NCBI RefSeq assembly: GCF_964275005.1
Contig: NC_092695.1
Location: 12,105,697-12,169,696, forward strand
Direction: 5' to 3'
Length of the DNA stretch: 64,000 bases
Source of the DNA: Diadema setosum
Lineage: Eukaryota; Echinodermata; Echinoidea; Diadematoida; Diadematidae
Made by a program: the position numbers and the translations under genes. Positions 55,127-64,000 of the stretch are shown here, in pieces; position 1 is the stretch's first letter, and each line of letters opens with the position of its first letter. Below the pieces are notes generated by a model, which was not told the origin of the DNA, made no database searches, and saw only the letters and a list, made by a program, of their open reading frames with translations.

Positions 55127-56141
55127 CGCAGAGACCAGACATGATGGGGAAGGAAGAAATGGCAGCACACTTTCCAGATGTATTTGAGAGGTGCATTCAA
55201 GATGCTTCCCAGCAGGGACACTTCAAGAACTCTCCTAATGGGCAACGAGTGATTGCAATGGACAAAGGATTGTCAACGGAGCCACAGATAGTCTCAACTG
55301 TTGGATCCAAGCTGATGGACATTCTGGGGAGGCAGTTGCGAGTGGAGATGGCAAGCCTGTAGGGCCAACGGCGAACAATGCCATTTTGAGTAAGTTTCAT
55401 GTCATTCGTGGGAGCGAAACTGTGAGAACCCTATGGGATGAGGCTGTGCGAGGGATCAACGTAGAAGGAGATGAGCTCTGCAAGAACATATTGCTGCAGT
55501 ACTTATTGCGACGGCTGCTTGAAGAGATGCTAAGGCTGCGATGCAGAATGGGAGAAACTGCTGGTGAAGGAGAAAGTGCCGAGGTAACTCTGTCCACAGA
55601 GGAAGAACAAGCGCTACGATATGTAGCTGGTTATATACCATTCGCTCTCTCTAAGAAATACAGGAGGCTTGACAGTGAGGCTGCCAAGGAATCCTTGGAG
55701 TTATTGACATCATGGCGAGTGGCAGATGACAAGGACACAGTAGGAGCCGACTCTTTTCTGCAGTATACAACAGTGTGGTTAAACATGCAGAACAGGGGTG
55801 GACTCTATGAAGTCAATGACAATTCATATATGTTTTTCCGTGCTCTAGAGATAGCAACAAAGCCTCACCTGAGTCTGAAGAAGCTGCGTACCATCGAAAA
55901 AGATGATTTGATCTCAGAACTCATGAATAACCCCCCGGTTCAACATTCTTGGACAGTCATTACACATCAGAGTTTGAGTGCAGAAAGTAGCGAGTCGCTC
56001 TTTAGGACAATTGTGCTCTACTGGGTGAAATTGCGTGTGAGAGGTTCCATCCAGCTTCAGCTGAACCTCATGAAGGAGAAAGCAGGTGCCAGAGTGGGTA
56101 GAAAGGGTGAAAAGAGCTTAAGGAAACAGCTTGTGAAGTGA
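55127..56141 (+). CDS. PHD-finger gene, exon 3: helical C-terminal domain, one frameshift
   Basis: Enters in phase 1. The first frame (to TAG 55360) reads MMGKEEMAAHFPDVFERCIQ and PQIVSTVGSKLMDILGRQLR. A second frame takes over at about 55350 (one base short) and runs to TGA 56139-56141: ANNAILSKFHVIRGSETVR, TLSTEEEQALRYVAGYIPFA, LTSWRVADDKDTVG, PPVQHSWTVITHQSLSAESS and SLFRTIVLYWVKLRVRGS. The long second frame without any stop suggests recent function or an assembly error at the shift. The 'EEQALRYVAGY' domain occurs in many copies in lancelets, corals and echinoderms as an uncharacterised protein, from memory. Mostly alpha-helical; no enzymatic motif seen. Confidence 0.65.
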
Positions 56142-58833
56142 ATTAAGTATTTGTATAAGTACAACTTGTACATTGCAGGGAATACTTCACATTTTCAAAT
56201 TTGAATTTGTAGTCGATGGTTGAATTGTACATTTGTACGGTACATGTACATGTACTTGTATCCCTTTTTTCTTTTTACACAGTTATGTAACAAAATTGCT
56301 GCACATTTGCAATTGTGTAGCGTCCAGAATGTATTGGAAATAGTGATGATAGTGATTTTCAATACTAGGAGAAGTATTCCTTGCATTGTAAACTGCTAAA
56401 TGCATCTACTTTTCGAGGTACTTTGTACAATGTATGTGAAGTTCCTTCCAAAAACATGGCAAATCCACCTTTTGATGGTAAGGAGCAAAACCTTTTTTAG
56501 GTTCATGTGTTTCAAAGTGTTTGCATGCAAAAACTTTCTGTCTGATAATATGATATACTGTACATGTGTAGAAAATGTGCCTTTGGAAAACTGTCTACAA
56601 TTGTACATGTCCATGTATACATTTATTTTTGAAGAATTAATATTTCTCTTGATTTGCGGATTTATTGCCTACCAGAACAAAAGTTTTAGCAAAATGATGT
56701 ACATGTTCTGTTGTCTTACAAAATTGTAGTTATTATTTTTGTAGCATTTCCTCCATCTCTCCAGAGAAGGTTTAATGAACTGTCACTGCCAATAATCATG
56801 TAATACAACATCATACATTTGTATTTTAGTCATCTGAGGCAGGAAAGCTACATGTAGGTATTTGAGATTCTTCCAAGTTCACTCCTCAATGGTACTGTAG
56901 GCTCTGTGTAATTGTACTGTACAGTATATTGTATAACAAGCATTTGCTTTGGTGAAAAAGAGGATTTTTCCATGTTCAAGAGTATTTTCGCATTTATTTT
57001 TCACCTCTTGCATACATAAGGTTCAATATGGCAAATTGTAGATACCAAACAAGTGCAATGGTACTGTACTTGGGAAATGACTATATTTTAGACATAGTTT
57101 TTCCAAGACCAATCCAGTGTTCACATAGTTTTCTTTATCTTTGATGCAGTAATCCCTTGATGCACCTATTATGTGAAGCTACAAATCGTATGCTTGGATG
57201 ATGAACTAAAGCTTTGTGTCATTAGTTTTCATTTAGATGTCGGCACACACCTGTAGCTAAAATCCGTAGAAAGTTATTGAGTACAAAATACTTTTGGAGT
57301 ACTAGTACTGTACAATGCTAATCAGGGAAAGTTCATTGACATTTTGAGCTTTTAATCTTGTTGTACTGCACATATATGTATATTTGAGCTGATAGACTTG
57401 TTTGGAATATGTACCTGTGGAGCTCCTCTGAATGATGTTGAGTCAGCAGCAAGCCACAGGTCCTGGCAGGCAAATCCACAGTTTTTATGGCTCTTGATGG
57501 AATGGATACTTCTAAAAATGATTGATGGTGAATCTACAGTAGAAATTGTGCATTTACATTGTAAGTTCATGATCTTAGAAATTACATGTCTTGGAAATTA
57601 GGGCCTACATGTCACAGAGATAAGACATTACTCAATACAGAGTGATGCCACACCTGTCAGTGAATGTGATCATAATTACAAATGAAAAGTAAAATCACAG
57701 TTACATGCATGTAGGGTTCCCGTCAGAACCATGTACATACACTGTAAATGCAATTGTCATGAAATATGCACAGGCAGGATTTAATAAATATTGTTGTCCA
57801 TTACATATGGAAAGTAGCTGTACTGTAAATTGTGTATATACCGTACGTTTCCATTGTGATTTTATTTGCTTAATAACCAGCAGTAACTTCTCTTTGAAGT
57901 ATATAATTGTTGATCTACAATTTAGATTCCCATGGTGATGTGTGTCATCTACCATTTACATTTTGTAAACACATTTACAGGGCAAAGATTATATTACACA
58001 TGCAAACTCACATTTCTATCACATGTTAAGTACTACAGTTGTGTATAAAGAACTTATTGAACACTGTAATAAATTTCCAGGTACCAAGAATTATGAACTA
58101 CTGTTTTATTGTGTGATCAGTCAAAAAGTTTGAGTGAAAATTGTTATTTTATTGTGGTTAAGAAAACAAAAAAAATACTTCCCCCTGTTAAATATACATA
58201 TGTACACTGTACATGTACAGAGTGTATATTGTATACAAGTGTATGAGAATTTAGGTGATAATGGTTAACACATTACAAGGTACATTTTGTACATGTACAC
58301 GTATGTACTTTACATCATGGCGCTATAATGAAATGGTAGCTCCATGCTACATATAATATACAGTTGAACATCATGACACAAACGTGCAATAAACTCAATG
58401 TTATAGAGAGTTGTATCAGTGGTTGAATGGTATGGGGAAACATTTGAATGTACAACTAACATTTTGATACTGTGAACTGAAATTATGCGTGTACATTGTT
58501 CACTATGGCATAAAAATACTTTAAACCTTCAACCAGACTTTAATACTTTGCGATGTTAACATGCATGTACTGTACACTCTACATACAACCTGTATGTAAA
58601 ATGTACTTGTACTTCATGGCCAAGGCCTTAAAATTCAATTGATTCCTATTGATACATGTAATTCATAATTTAATAGCATAAATGATGAATATCCAAGCAC
58701 CCAAACATTTGTTGCGAGTAAAGCAAAATTATGTGTAAATGTCTCATTAGAAAATCACCCTTTCCCTTCAAAATATATACTGCACTCTACAAATAAGATG
58801 ATAATACAAGTGTACACTATGTACATGTATGGC
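56142..58833 (+). other. Non-coding stretch between PHD gene and second P-element-like copy
   Basis: AT-rich with an unusual density of GTACATGTAC-type palindromes (for example 56238-56254, 58201-58219, 58290-58302). No coding frame. Confidence 0.5.
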
Positions 58834-60340
58834 TTTACAATGGGCAGGGGCACTCTATCCGAGTCTGAGATTTCTTTTGATTTGGACTTTTTTAGGGGTA
58901 AAATGATGTTATTCATTCAGCATTTATCAGAAGGTGAATCCAATTAAAAATTCAGAATATCCTCCCTTAGGAAACAAAACATGAACACTATACCTGTAAG
59001 AGGTTTATGTCAACAATGAAGTGATTAAATGTGCACACTCCTCCCCCACATTGACAGCAATCAAACTTGAAGGAGTCACTGGAGAGAGTCAAATTTACGC
59101 TGGCAATCCTGACTTTGTGGAGTTTCTATCTGTAAAAGGAGCCACACCCTCCAGGGTTTTTATAATGGACAAAACTACCACAGAAACAACAATATGTCAT
59201 GTGCACTGCAAATTGATCACTGACAATAAAGACAAGTGCAGTATTTGTCCAGTAGGTAGAGGAGATTTTGTATCGTGGAAGGGGAAAACAAGTCAAGGAC
59301 CAGGACAAAACATCACTGAGCTCAACAACAAAGCTAAATTATCTTGACAAGGATGAACTTAAGATGCTTGCCAGACGACTGCATCGTGAAAAAGAGAAAA
59401 CTGAGAGAAAAACTTCACTCCCTTCAGAAACATGTTGAATTATTCTTTAAGGAGAAAAGTACATGTATGACGGATCCAGCAAGTGAAGCTTCGGTTGAGG
59501 GCTCAGTGCCAAATTGCCAACAGGAGCTAGACAATCTCCTACCACCCAAATCAGCTGGTTGATAACTCTGGGAGTAACAGAAGAAAGCAATGAAGATGAA
59601 AGATACGAGAGGGATGAGACGGAGTCTAAAGATTTTGAAATGGTGCATAGCCATATACCACAAATCACCTGCTGCATACAACTTGATAAAGGAAAGTGGA
59701 ATGTTGGTTCTACCAATTCAAAGCACAATAAATGACTGCACACAGTATACAGAGGCCACACACGAAGATGTCATCAAACAAGTGGTGAAGGATATGGACT
59801 AAAGTGAAGAGCATATGGCCAATATTGTTCTTCTGTTTTCTGAAATGAAGCTACAATCTGGGCTTGCATTTTCATCTTCAACAGGGAAGTTGATGGAATT
59901 CATGAATGTTGGGGACATTAATACTAAATTGAAATTGTTTCAGCAAGAAGTGGGGAGTCAAATTGATGACCCAGTGGAGCCACCCCTTAAAACACATGCC
60001 TTCATGCTGATGGCAAGAAGCATTTTTTGCACCAACAACACAGGCAGTTGCATTTTATCCAACAAAGACCTTAAGAAGTAGTGAGATCTACTAATGTGTA
60101 ATGGAAACTGTTTTGGTGTAAGAGGATGTAGGCTTGAGGGCGAGAGGTGTAGTTTCAGATGGAGCATCAATGAATCAAAAATTCTACAGGAAGTGTAGAA
60201 ACTTCAACTGGACAATACATCCCTTAGATGGGGAAAGAAGAATTCATTTCTTTTGTGATATTCCCCCCTTTGATAAAGACAACATGGAATAATCTGGAGA
60301 ACTCTAGATTTTCACATAAAAGTGGAAATCTTCAGGTAAA
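58834..60340 (+). mobile_element. P-element/THAP9-like transposase remnant, copy 2 (longer)
   Basis: Same 5' part as copy 1 (CHVHCKLITDNKDKCSICPV), then more. The block LKILKWCIAIYHKSPAAYNL is followed by the RNase-H start FSEMKLQSGLAFSSSTGKLM and EFMNVGDINTKLKLF. In further frames come VVSDGASMNQKFYRKC (the DGAs.N.kf box) and TTWNNLENSRFSHKSG. Together these follow the order of P-element/THAP9 transposases, but no THAP zinc finger is seen at the N-terminus. Multiple stops and frameshifts, so inactive. Terminal repeats not identified. Confidence 0.7.
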
Positions 60341-61624
60341 TTTCAGATAAACAATGTTGCAATGCCATGCCTTGCTCTGGGGGCCACAGGCTAGGCATAA
60401 TGGCACATTTCACTCTAGGAGCTACAGAAATCGTTGGCTAGCAGCAGACACATTTTCAGTGTGTGTAACGGATGCAAATGATGATGTAATTCTAATCATT
60501 CTGTCTTTTTCAAATTCAAGGTTACAAAGTGTGCGTGGCCTGTGAGGAGCTCCATAGAATTGGATAAAAAGTAAAATTTCTTTAAACTAGGTCACGTATG
60601 ATAAGTGTCGGTGATGAAGATGCATTTTTGAGTACTTTAACTTCTTATATGCCAAATTTCAGTATCACTGAGTAAGATTTTCTTTCTTTGTGACGGACCC
60701 TACCATGGGTTGCAGGAGTCCTCTTACTCTAGGACACAGGAATTCACATATTCCATGACACAGGAGTCCTGCTGACTGTGTAACAATTACTGTGACTTCA
60801 CAATATATTTTGTCTAGTTCAGTGAAGTGTGTTGAACACCAAAGAATGATGTTAAGAAGACAAAATTAAGTTTTGTATCTCATGAACTCAGTGGGATGTT
60901 TAGCCATGGCCACTAGTGAACAAAGCCATGAGAATATCATCTCAGTAAAATAATGTGTCCTGTCTATTTATAGTGTAAATGTCAAAATAAAGCTCTCATC
61001 TTAAGGTTTGTATCCCAGACTGGGCACAGGTACAGATAATACCTGTGAGGACAACAATCAAGAAAAAAATCTGCATGAAGACAGCCATCTGACAGATGTT
61101 TCTCTACTCAACAGGCTTGGTAGCTGCAGATTCTCATACATAGGAGGGTTGGGAGTCAGTGGGTGTAAAAATCAATGTTCATCCCTACACTAAGCTTGGC
61201 ATGTAAGAATGAGATATTCAGTATTCAAAACGCTTATTTCCTGACGGAAATGTCATACAAGATAAATATTGTCCAATCAGCTTCACATGTTCTCATTCAC
61301 TGGCAAATTGCTGTGTACAGTTTGTCCATCATACTAAAAGTTTGCGCCTGTTATGAATTTTGGAATGCCTCCATGATTTCACTTGGCCATTAATTTTTTG
61401 TTCACGTGACCATTCAAAAAACGAATGTAAACATTCTTGCCACATGGCTACACATTACTTATTCTTAGGTCCTATCAGGTAATTACTGAGTTGAATTATT
61501 CAGTTGCACTACATACAAAGTCCTAATAACATAGTTGTCAAGGATATGTACCCACACCAGCTATTTCTAACTTTTCACAATGGAGTTGTGTTGGTCTTTC
61601 AGGCCATGGAGGAAGAGAGATATC
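60341..61624 (-). other. Intergenic stretch / AASDH 3' flank
   Basis: No protein-like frame on either strand. The AASDH stop codon is at 61625-61627, so its 3'UTR (- strand) should lie here. No clear polyadenylation signal was recognised by eye. Confidence 0.45.
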
Positions 61625-62068
61625 TTACCCCTTCAGCTCAAGACAGTACACATAGTCATTTCTACACCCAACAATGATGTTCCTCTCATCAACCACAGGA
61701 GAAGAGAAAACTTCCCCAGGGAGAGAATGCTCCGCAACTTTCTGGCCTGTCAGTAAATCTAGAATGTGAACACAACCATCAGTTGCCGTGACAACCACTA
61801 TGTAGCGTTCTCTGTGTGTGAGTACGTAAGGTGTTGAATAGACTGGAGACGTGGACACTACCTTCGTCCATTCCGTACAGCCTGTGGATGAGTTGAGGCA
61901 GGTCACACGTCCGTCATGAGAACCAAACAGCAGAAGGGGGCAGGGCTGATGATGTTCTGAGTGGGTGGGATGATGTTCTGGGTGGCTTGAATGAAGTTTG
62001 GTATCAGCCCTGGTAGGAAATAGGCACAGGGATGAAAAGATGGGGCCATTTGCTCTGTACGACCAAAG
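61625..62068 (-). CDS. AASDH: AASDH last exon: C-terminal beta-propeller blades
   Basis: - strand, 148 codons, acceptor CACTCCAG just above 62068, stop at 61625-61627. It starts LWSYRANGPIFSS, continues LLLFGSHDGRVTCLNSSTGC, then VVVTATDGCVHILDLLTGQK and ends EVFSSPVVDERNIIVGCRND-YVYCLELKG. The repeated 'W....pifSSP...G..dg.vy.l' units are PQQ/WD-like propeller blades. In AASDH (also ACSF4, beta-alanine-activating enzyme) this propeller follows an adenylation domain and a carrier domain; the enzyme activates beta-alanine. One unusual His/Pro-rich insert (LHSSHPEHHPTHSEHH) lies between blades. Boundaries are well supported by splice phase 0. Confidence 0.85.
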   Translation of the reverse strand, partial: LWSYRANGPIFSSLCLFPTRADTKLHSSHPEHHPTHSEHHQPCPLLLFGSHDGRVTCLNSSTGCTEWTKVVSTSPVYSTPYVLTHRERYIVVVTATDGCVHILDLLTGQKVAEHSLPGEVFSSPVVDERNIIVGCRNDYVYCLELKG

Positions 62069-62874
62069 CTGGAGTGGAAAAGAGAGATACCAAATAGGTG
62101 TTCAATGGCATAAAGAGGCATGAAAAGTAGATAAATCATGAAGAAAGAAGCCATTTCACAGGTAAATCAACAACACGCCAAGTACTCTATGCATAGTCAA
62201 AGATCAAAGGTCTTTCTGGACTGATAAATGCAACCAAGAATGAACACAGACATGATTAAAAGCCATGCACATAATGCTCTATGTGGTACCATAATTGTCA
62301 TGATGGCAAACCTATTCATACCCTCAAACACACCAATATGAAACATTTCATAAGCACATTCTATTTCATGGTAAAGGAAAAAAGATATATCATTACAACT
62401 TTTCATCTTCTTAACATGGTGCATGAATGTTGCATTTTCTCTAATGCGCATTACAGCAAATTCATGAAGAACACAAAGAGCATTTTCGAAAATAAGGAAC
62501 TACATACACAAATCTTGATAGACTAAATATAAATTGTGATTTTATTTCTGTTTACGATCTTTATATATCGCACCTCAATATAAAACCAAATAGCATATAT
62601 ACAGACGTATACCACTGTACACTTAACAAAGTTTTTGTTTTTGTTTTTGTTTTTGTTTTTGTTTTTTTAGGGTGGGAGGCAGGTGGAAAATTCCTGTTCT
62701 GGTAAACTCAATTGACTCTGAATACATGCACATGTGTCTAGTACCTCTGTTTTTTTCCTATCGTTATATATTATGTGCTTTGAAAGCGTGTGTTTCTTTG
62801 TAGCTAAAACTGCTTGATCTGTAAGAGAAGCATATAGATTCATGAATGAGAACACTGGTATCACGAAATCGTAC
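62069..62874 (-). other. AASDH: AASDH intron
   Basis: Donor CGTCAG/GTACGA (- strand) and acceptor CACTCCAG. Contains a (GTTTTT)n tract on the + strand at about 62630-62667. No exon seen. Confidence 0.7.
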
Positions 62875-63027
62875 CTGACGACCAGTGTGAGACACTAGCT
62901 GGACGGTACCATCAACAGAACCCACCACGATCCCTTCACTGGTTCCTGCCGGTGAGGAGAAGATGGGCTTGGTGCAGCGGAACAACCATTTCTTGACCCC
63001 AGTCTCCTGGTCAAACAGAGGAGAAGC
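62875..63027 (-). CDS. AASDH: AASDH internal exon: propeller blade
   Basis: - strand, 51 codons, phase 0 on both sides. It reads ASPLFDQETGVKKWLFRCTK then PIFSSPAGTSEGIVVGSVDG and TVQLVSHTGRQ: one complete 'kW.f....pifSSP.....iv.GsvDG.v..l...tG' blade. It connects exactly to ALDK of the upstream exon and LWSYRANGP of the downstream exon, so one blade strand is split by the intron. Confidence 0.83.
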
Positions 63028-63741
63028 CTGGTGTAATGTCACACTGGGTAACTTTTTCATTGACATCACCATATCACACACACTCACTATCAATGTGGTA
63101 GTTACTGCAACAGGAATACATTAAGATGATGCCATAAATGCATGGAAGGTACAGATGTTAACAGGCTCCTATATCAGAAAACTTTTTTGAAAACAGTTAG
63201 TGCAGGTCTTAGTTAGTCTCTAAATTTTACAGTGTAGACTCTCTTGATCCTTTCATGCCTTTACCGGTGATATCTCATCTCATACACACACTTCTATGTT
63301 CAAAGAACTTCTATGTTCAAGACCTCACACATCTATTCAAATACTTAAGATACTTTCACGCCAGAGAAAGATTTGAAGTGTGCCTGTAGAAAGGAGCTGG
63401 CAATTAAAGCAGTGTTGTCAAGAGGTTTGACTCTGAGTTTACACAAAGTTCTGACAGACACTAGTTAAAAAAAAAAAAAAAAACTCCAAACTATTCAAAG
63501 ATTTTAAAACATGAAACAGACTTTGACAATCTAAATGCCCATACAGAGATAGCTATAATTAACAGGAAGAAAGAGAAGACAACAAAAGAGATCAAAGAGT
63601 GAAAGATGAAAAATGACAGTGAAAGTGAGAGAAATAAAAGACAGAGAATGAGAGAGTAGTATATCTACAAGATGAAGAGAAAGAGATGTGATGGAAGAGA
63701 AGAGAAAAGAAAAAGATAGCAGGGACAACAAACATTACTAC
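63028..63741 (-). other. AASDH: AASDH intron
   Basis: Contains a poly-A tract at 63467-63483 and a long purine-rich, AGAGA-type stretch (63565-63720) on the + strand. No exon seen. Confidence 0.7.
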
Positions 63742-63867
63742 CTTGTCTAGCGCCACCACAGCACCTCTCAATGTAGCTACATACAGAGTCTGGCTTGGGT
63801 GGTGGATGCATGGTGACGCCAACACAGATCCCTCTCCACAGTCCGTCTTCCATACGCAGCATTTATT
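63742..63867 (-). CDS. AASDH: AASDH internal exon: propeller blade
   Basis: - strand, 42 codons, acceptor TTGTCTAG, donor GACAAG/GTAGTA, phase 0. It reads NKCCVWKTDCGEGSVLASPC then IHHPSQTLYVATLRGAVVAL and DK. The 'W.....g.svlaSPc.......lyvatl.G.v.al' order is a propeller blade. The enzyme's adenylation and carrier domains lie upstream on this strand, beyond the window end. Confidence 0.8.
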
Positions 63868-64000
63868 CTAGACAAAGCATGTGATGGGAAAGTCTTCTCA
63901 CTGATTTATTCCCAATAAAAGATTTTATCACTGACTTATTCAGAATGAAATTTTCTTGTTCTAGGTATGTTATTCATATCATCTGTCTGTTTTGCAACAA
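63868..64000 (-). other. AASDH: AASDH intron (window end)
   Basis: Beyond the acceptor at 63868-63869 no coding frame is seen to the window edge. Confidence 0.6.

Noticed and set aside
61903..62154. Minus-strand 83-codon frame starting MASFFMIYLLF
   Set aside because: It starts in intron sequence and covers the AASDH exon in the wrong frame; the propeller motifs are in the adjacent frame.
1..64000. tRNA, rRNA or other structured RNA genes
   Set aside because: I saw no tRNA A/B-box pair with a cloverleaf and no rRNA-like sequence; a covariance-model search would be needed to exclude small RNAs.

Overview
The window is animal genomic DNA. It is AT-rich and intron-dominated, with GT-AG exons, many microsatellites and a dense load of short inverted-repeat elements. 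Two host genes are recognisable. A LIMCH1/LMO7-type LIM-domain gene occupies the + strand from about 2.9 to 26.0 kb; its 5' part, including any calponin-homology domain, lies before the window. The last three exons of a beta-alanine-activating enzyme gene (AASDH) lie on the - strand from 63.9 to 61.6 kb; its 5' part lies beyond the window. The two genes converge, 3' end towards 3' end. The repeat families (a Cys/Pro-rich 'GCCTCCGCC' foldback element with AGGTCA arrays, 'GGGCCCGTTTTATAAA' and 'GAATTCACAAAGG' MITEs, a 'GGACAAGTTCACC' MITE) and the retained AASDH gene suggest a marine invertebrate deuterostome, most likely an echinoderm. That assignment is inference, not proof.

Layout. 1-2.9 kb: presumed intron. 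2.9-4.6 kb: three LIMCH1/LMO7-like exons. 4.6-15.0 kb: a 10.4-kb intron with a foldback repeat and two MITEs. 15.0-17.8 kb: three exons, including one 1.49-kb exon coding an exceptional Glu/Arg/Gln-rich helix. 19.8-25.97 kb: the proline-rich tail and the split LIM domain, with introns holding two sister 772-bp TTAA-bounded elements and MITEs. 26-30.2 kb: probable long 3'UTR or intergenic DNA. 30.3-38.3 kb: intergenic DNA rich in non-autonomous elements, one of them with 33-bp terminal inverted repeats and a 4-bp target duplication.

38.5-51.1 kb is a transposon graveyard in which broken pieces of many families lie end to end: a YqaJ-type exonuclease, a Mutator-like transposase, an uncharacterised repeat-borne protein joined to a P-element/THAP9-like transposase, a HARBI1 exon, a RecQ helicase C-lobe, a DDE transposase tail, two different Gag remnants, a Gypsy-type protease/reverse transcriptase split by a clean solo LTR, an rve integrase with its own helix-turn-helix, a LINE ORF1 trace and another repeat-borne ORF. 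Nearly all carry stops or frameshifts.

52.0-60.3 kb: two nearly identical copies of a P-element-like remnant lie in direct orientation. Between them sits a spliced gene with an N-terminal PHD finger, intact splice sites and only one apparent frameshift. It is the best candidate in the window for a little-described gene. 61.6-63.9 kb: the AASDH C-terminal beta-propeller exons.
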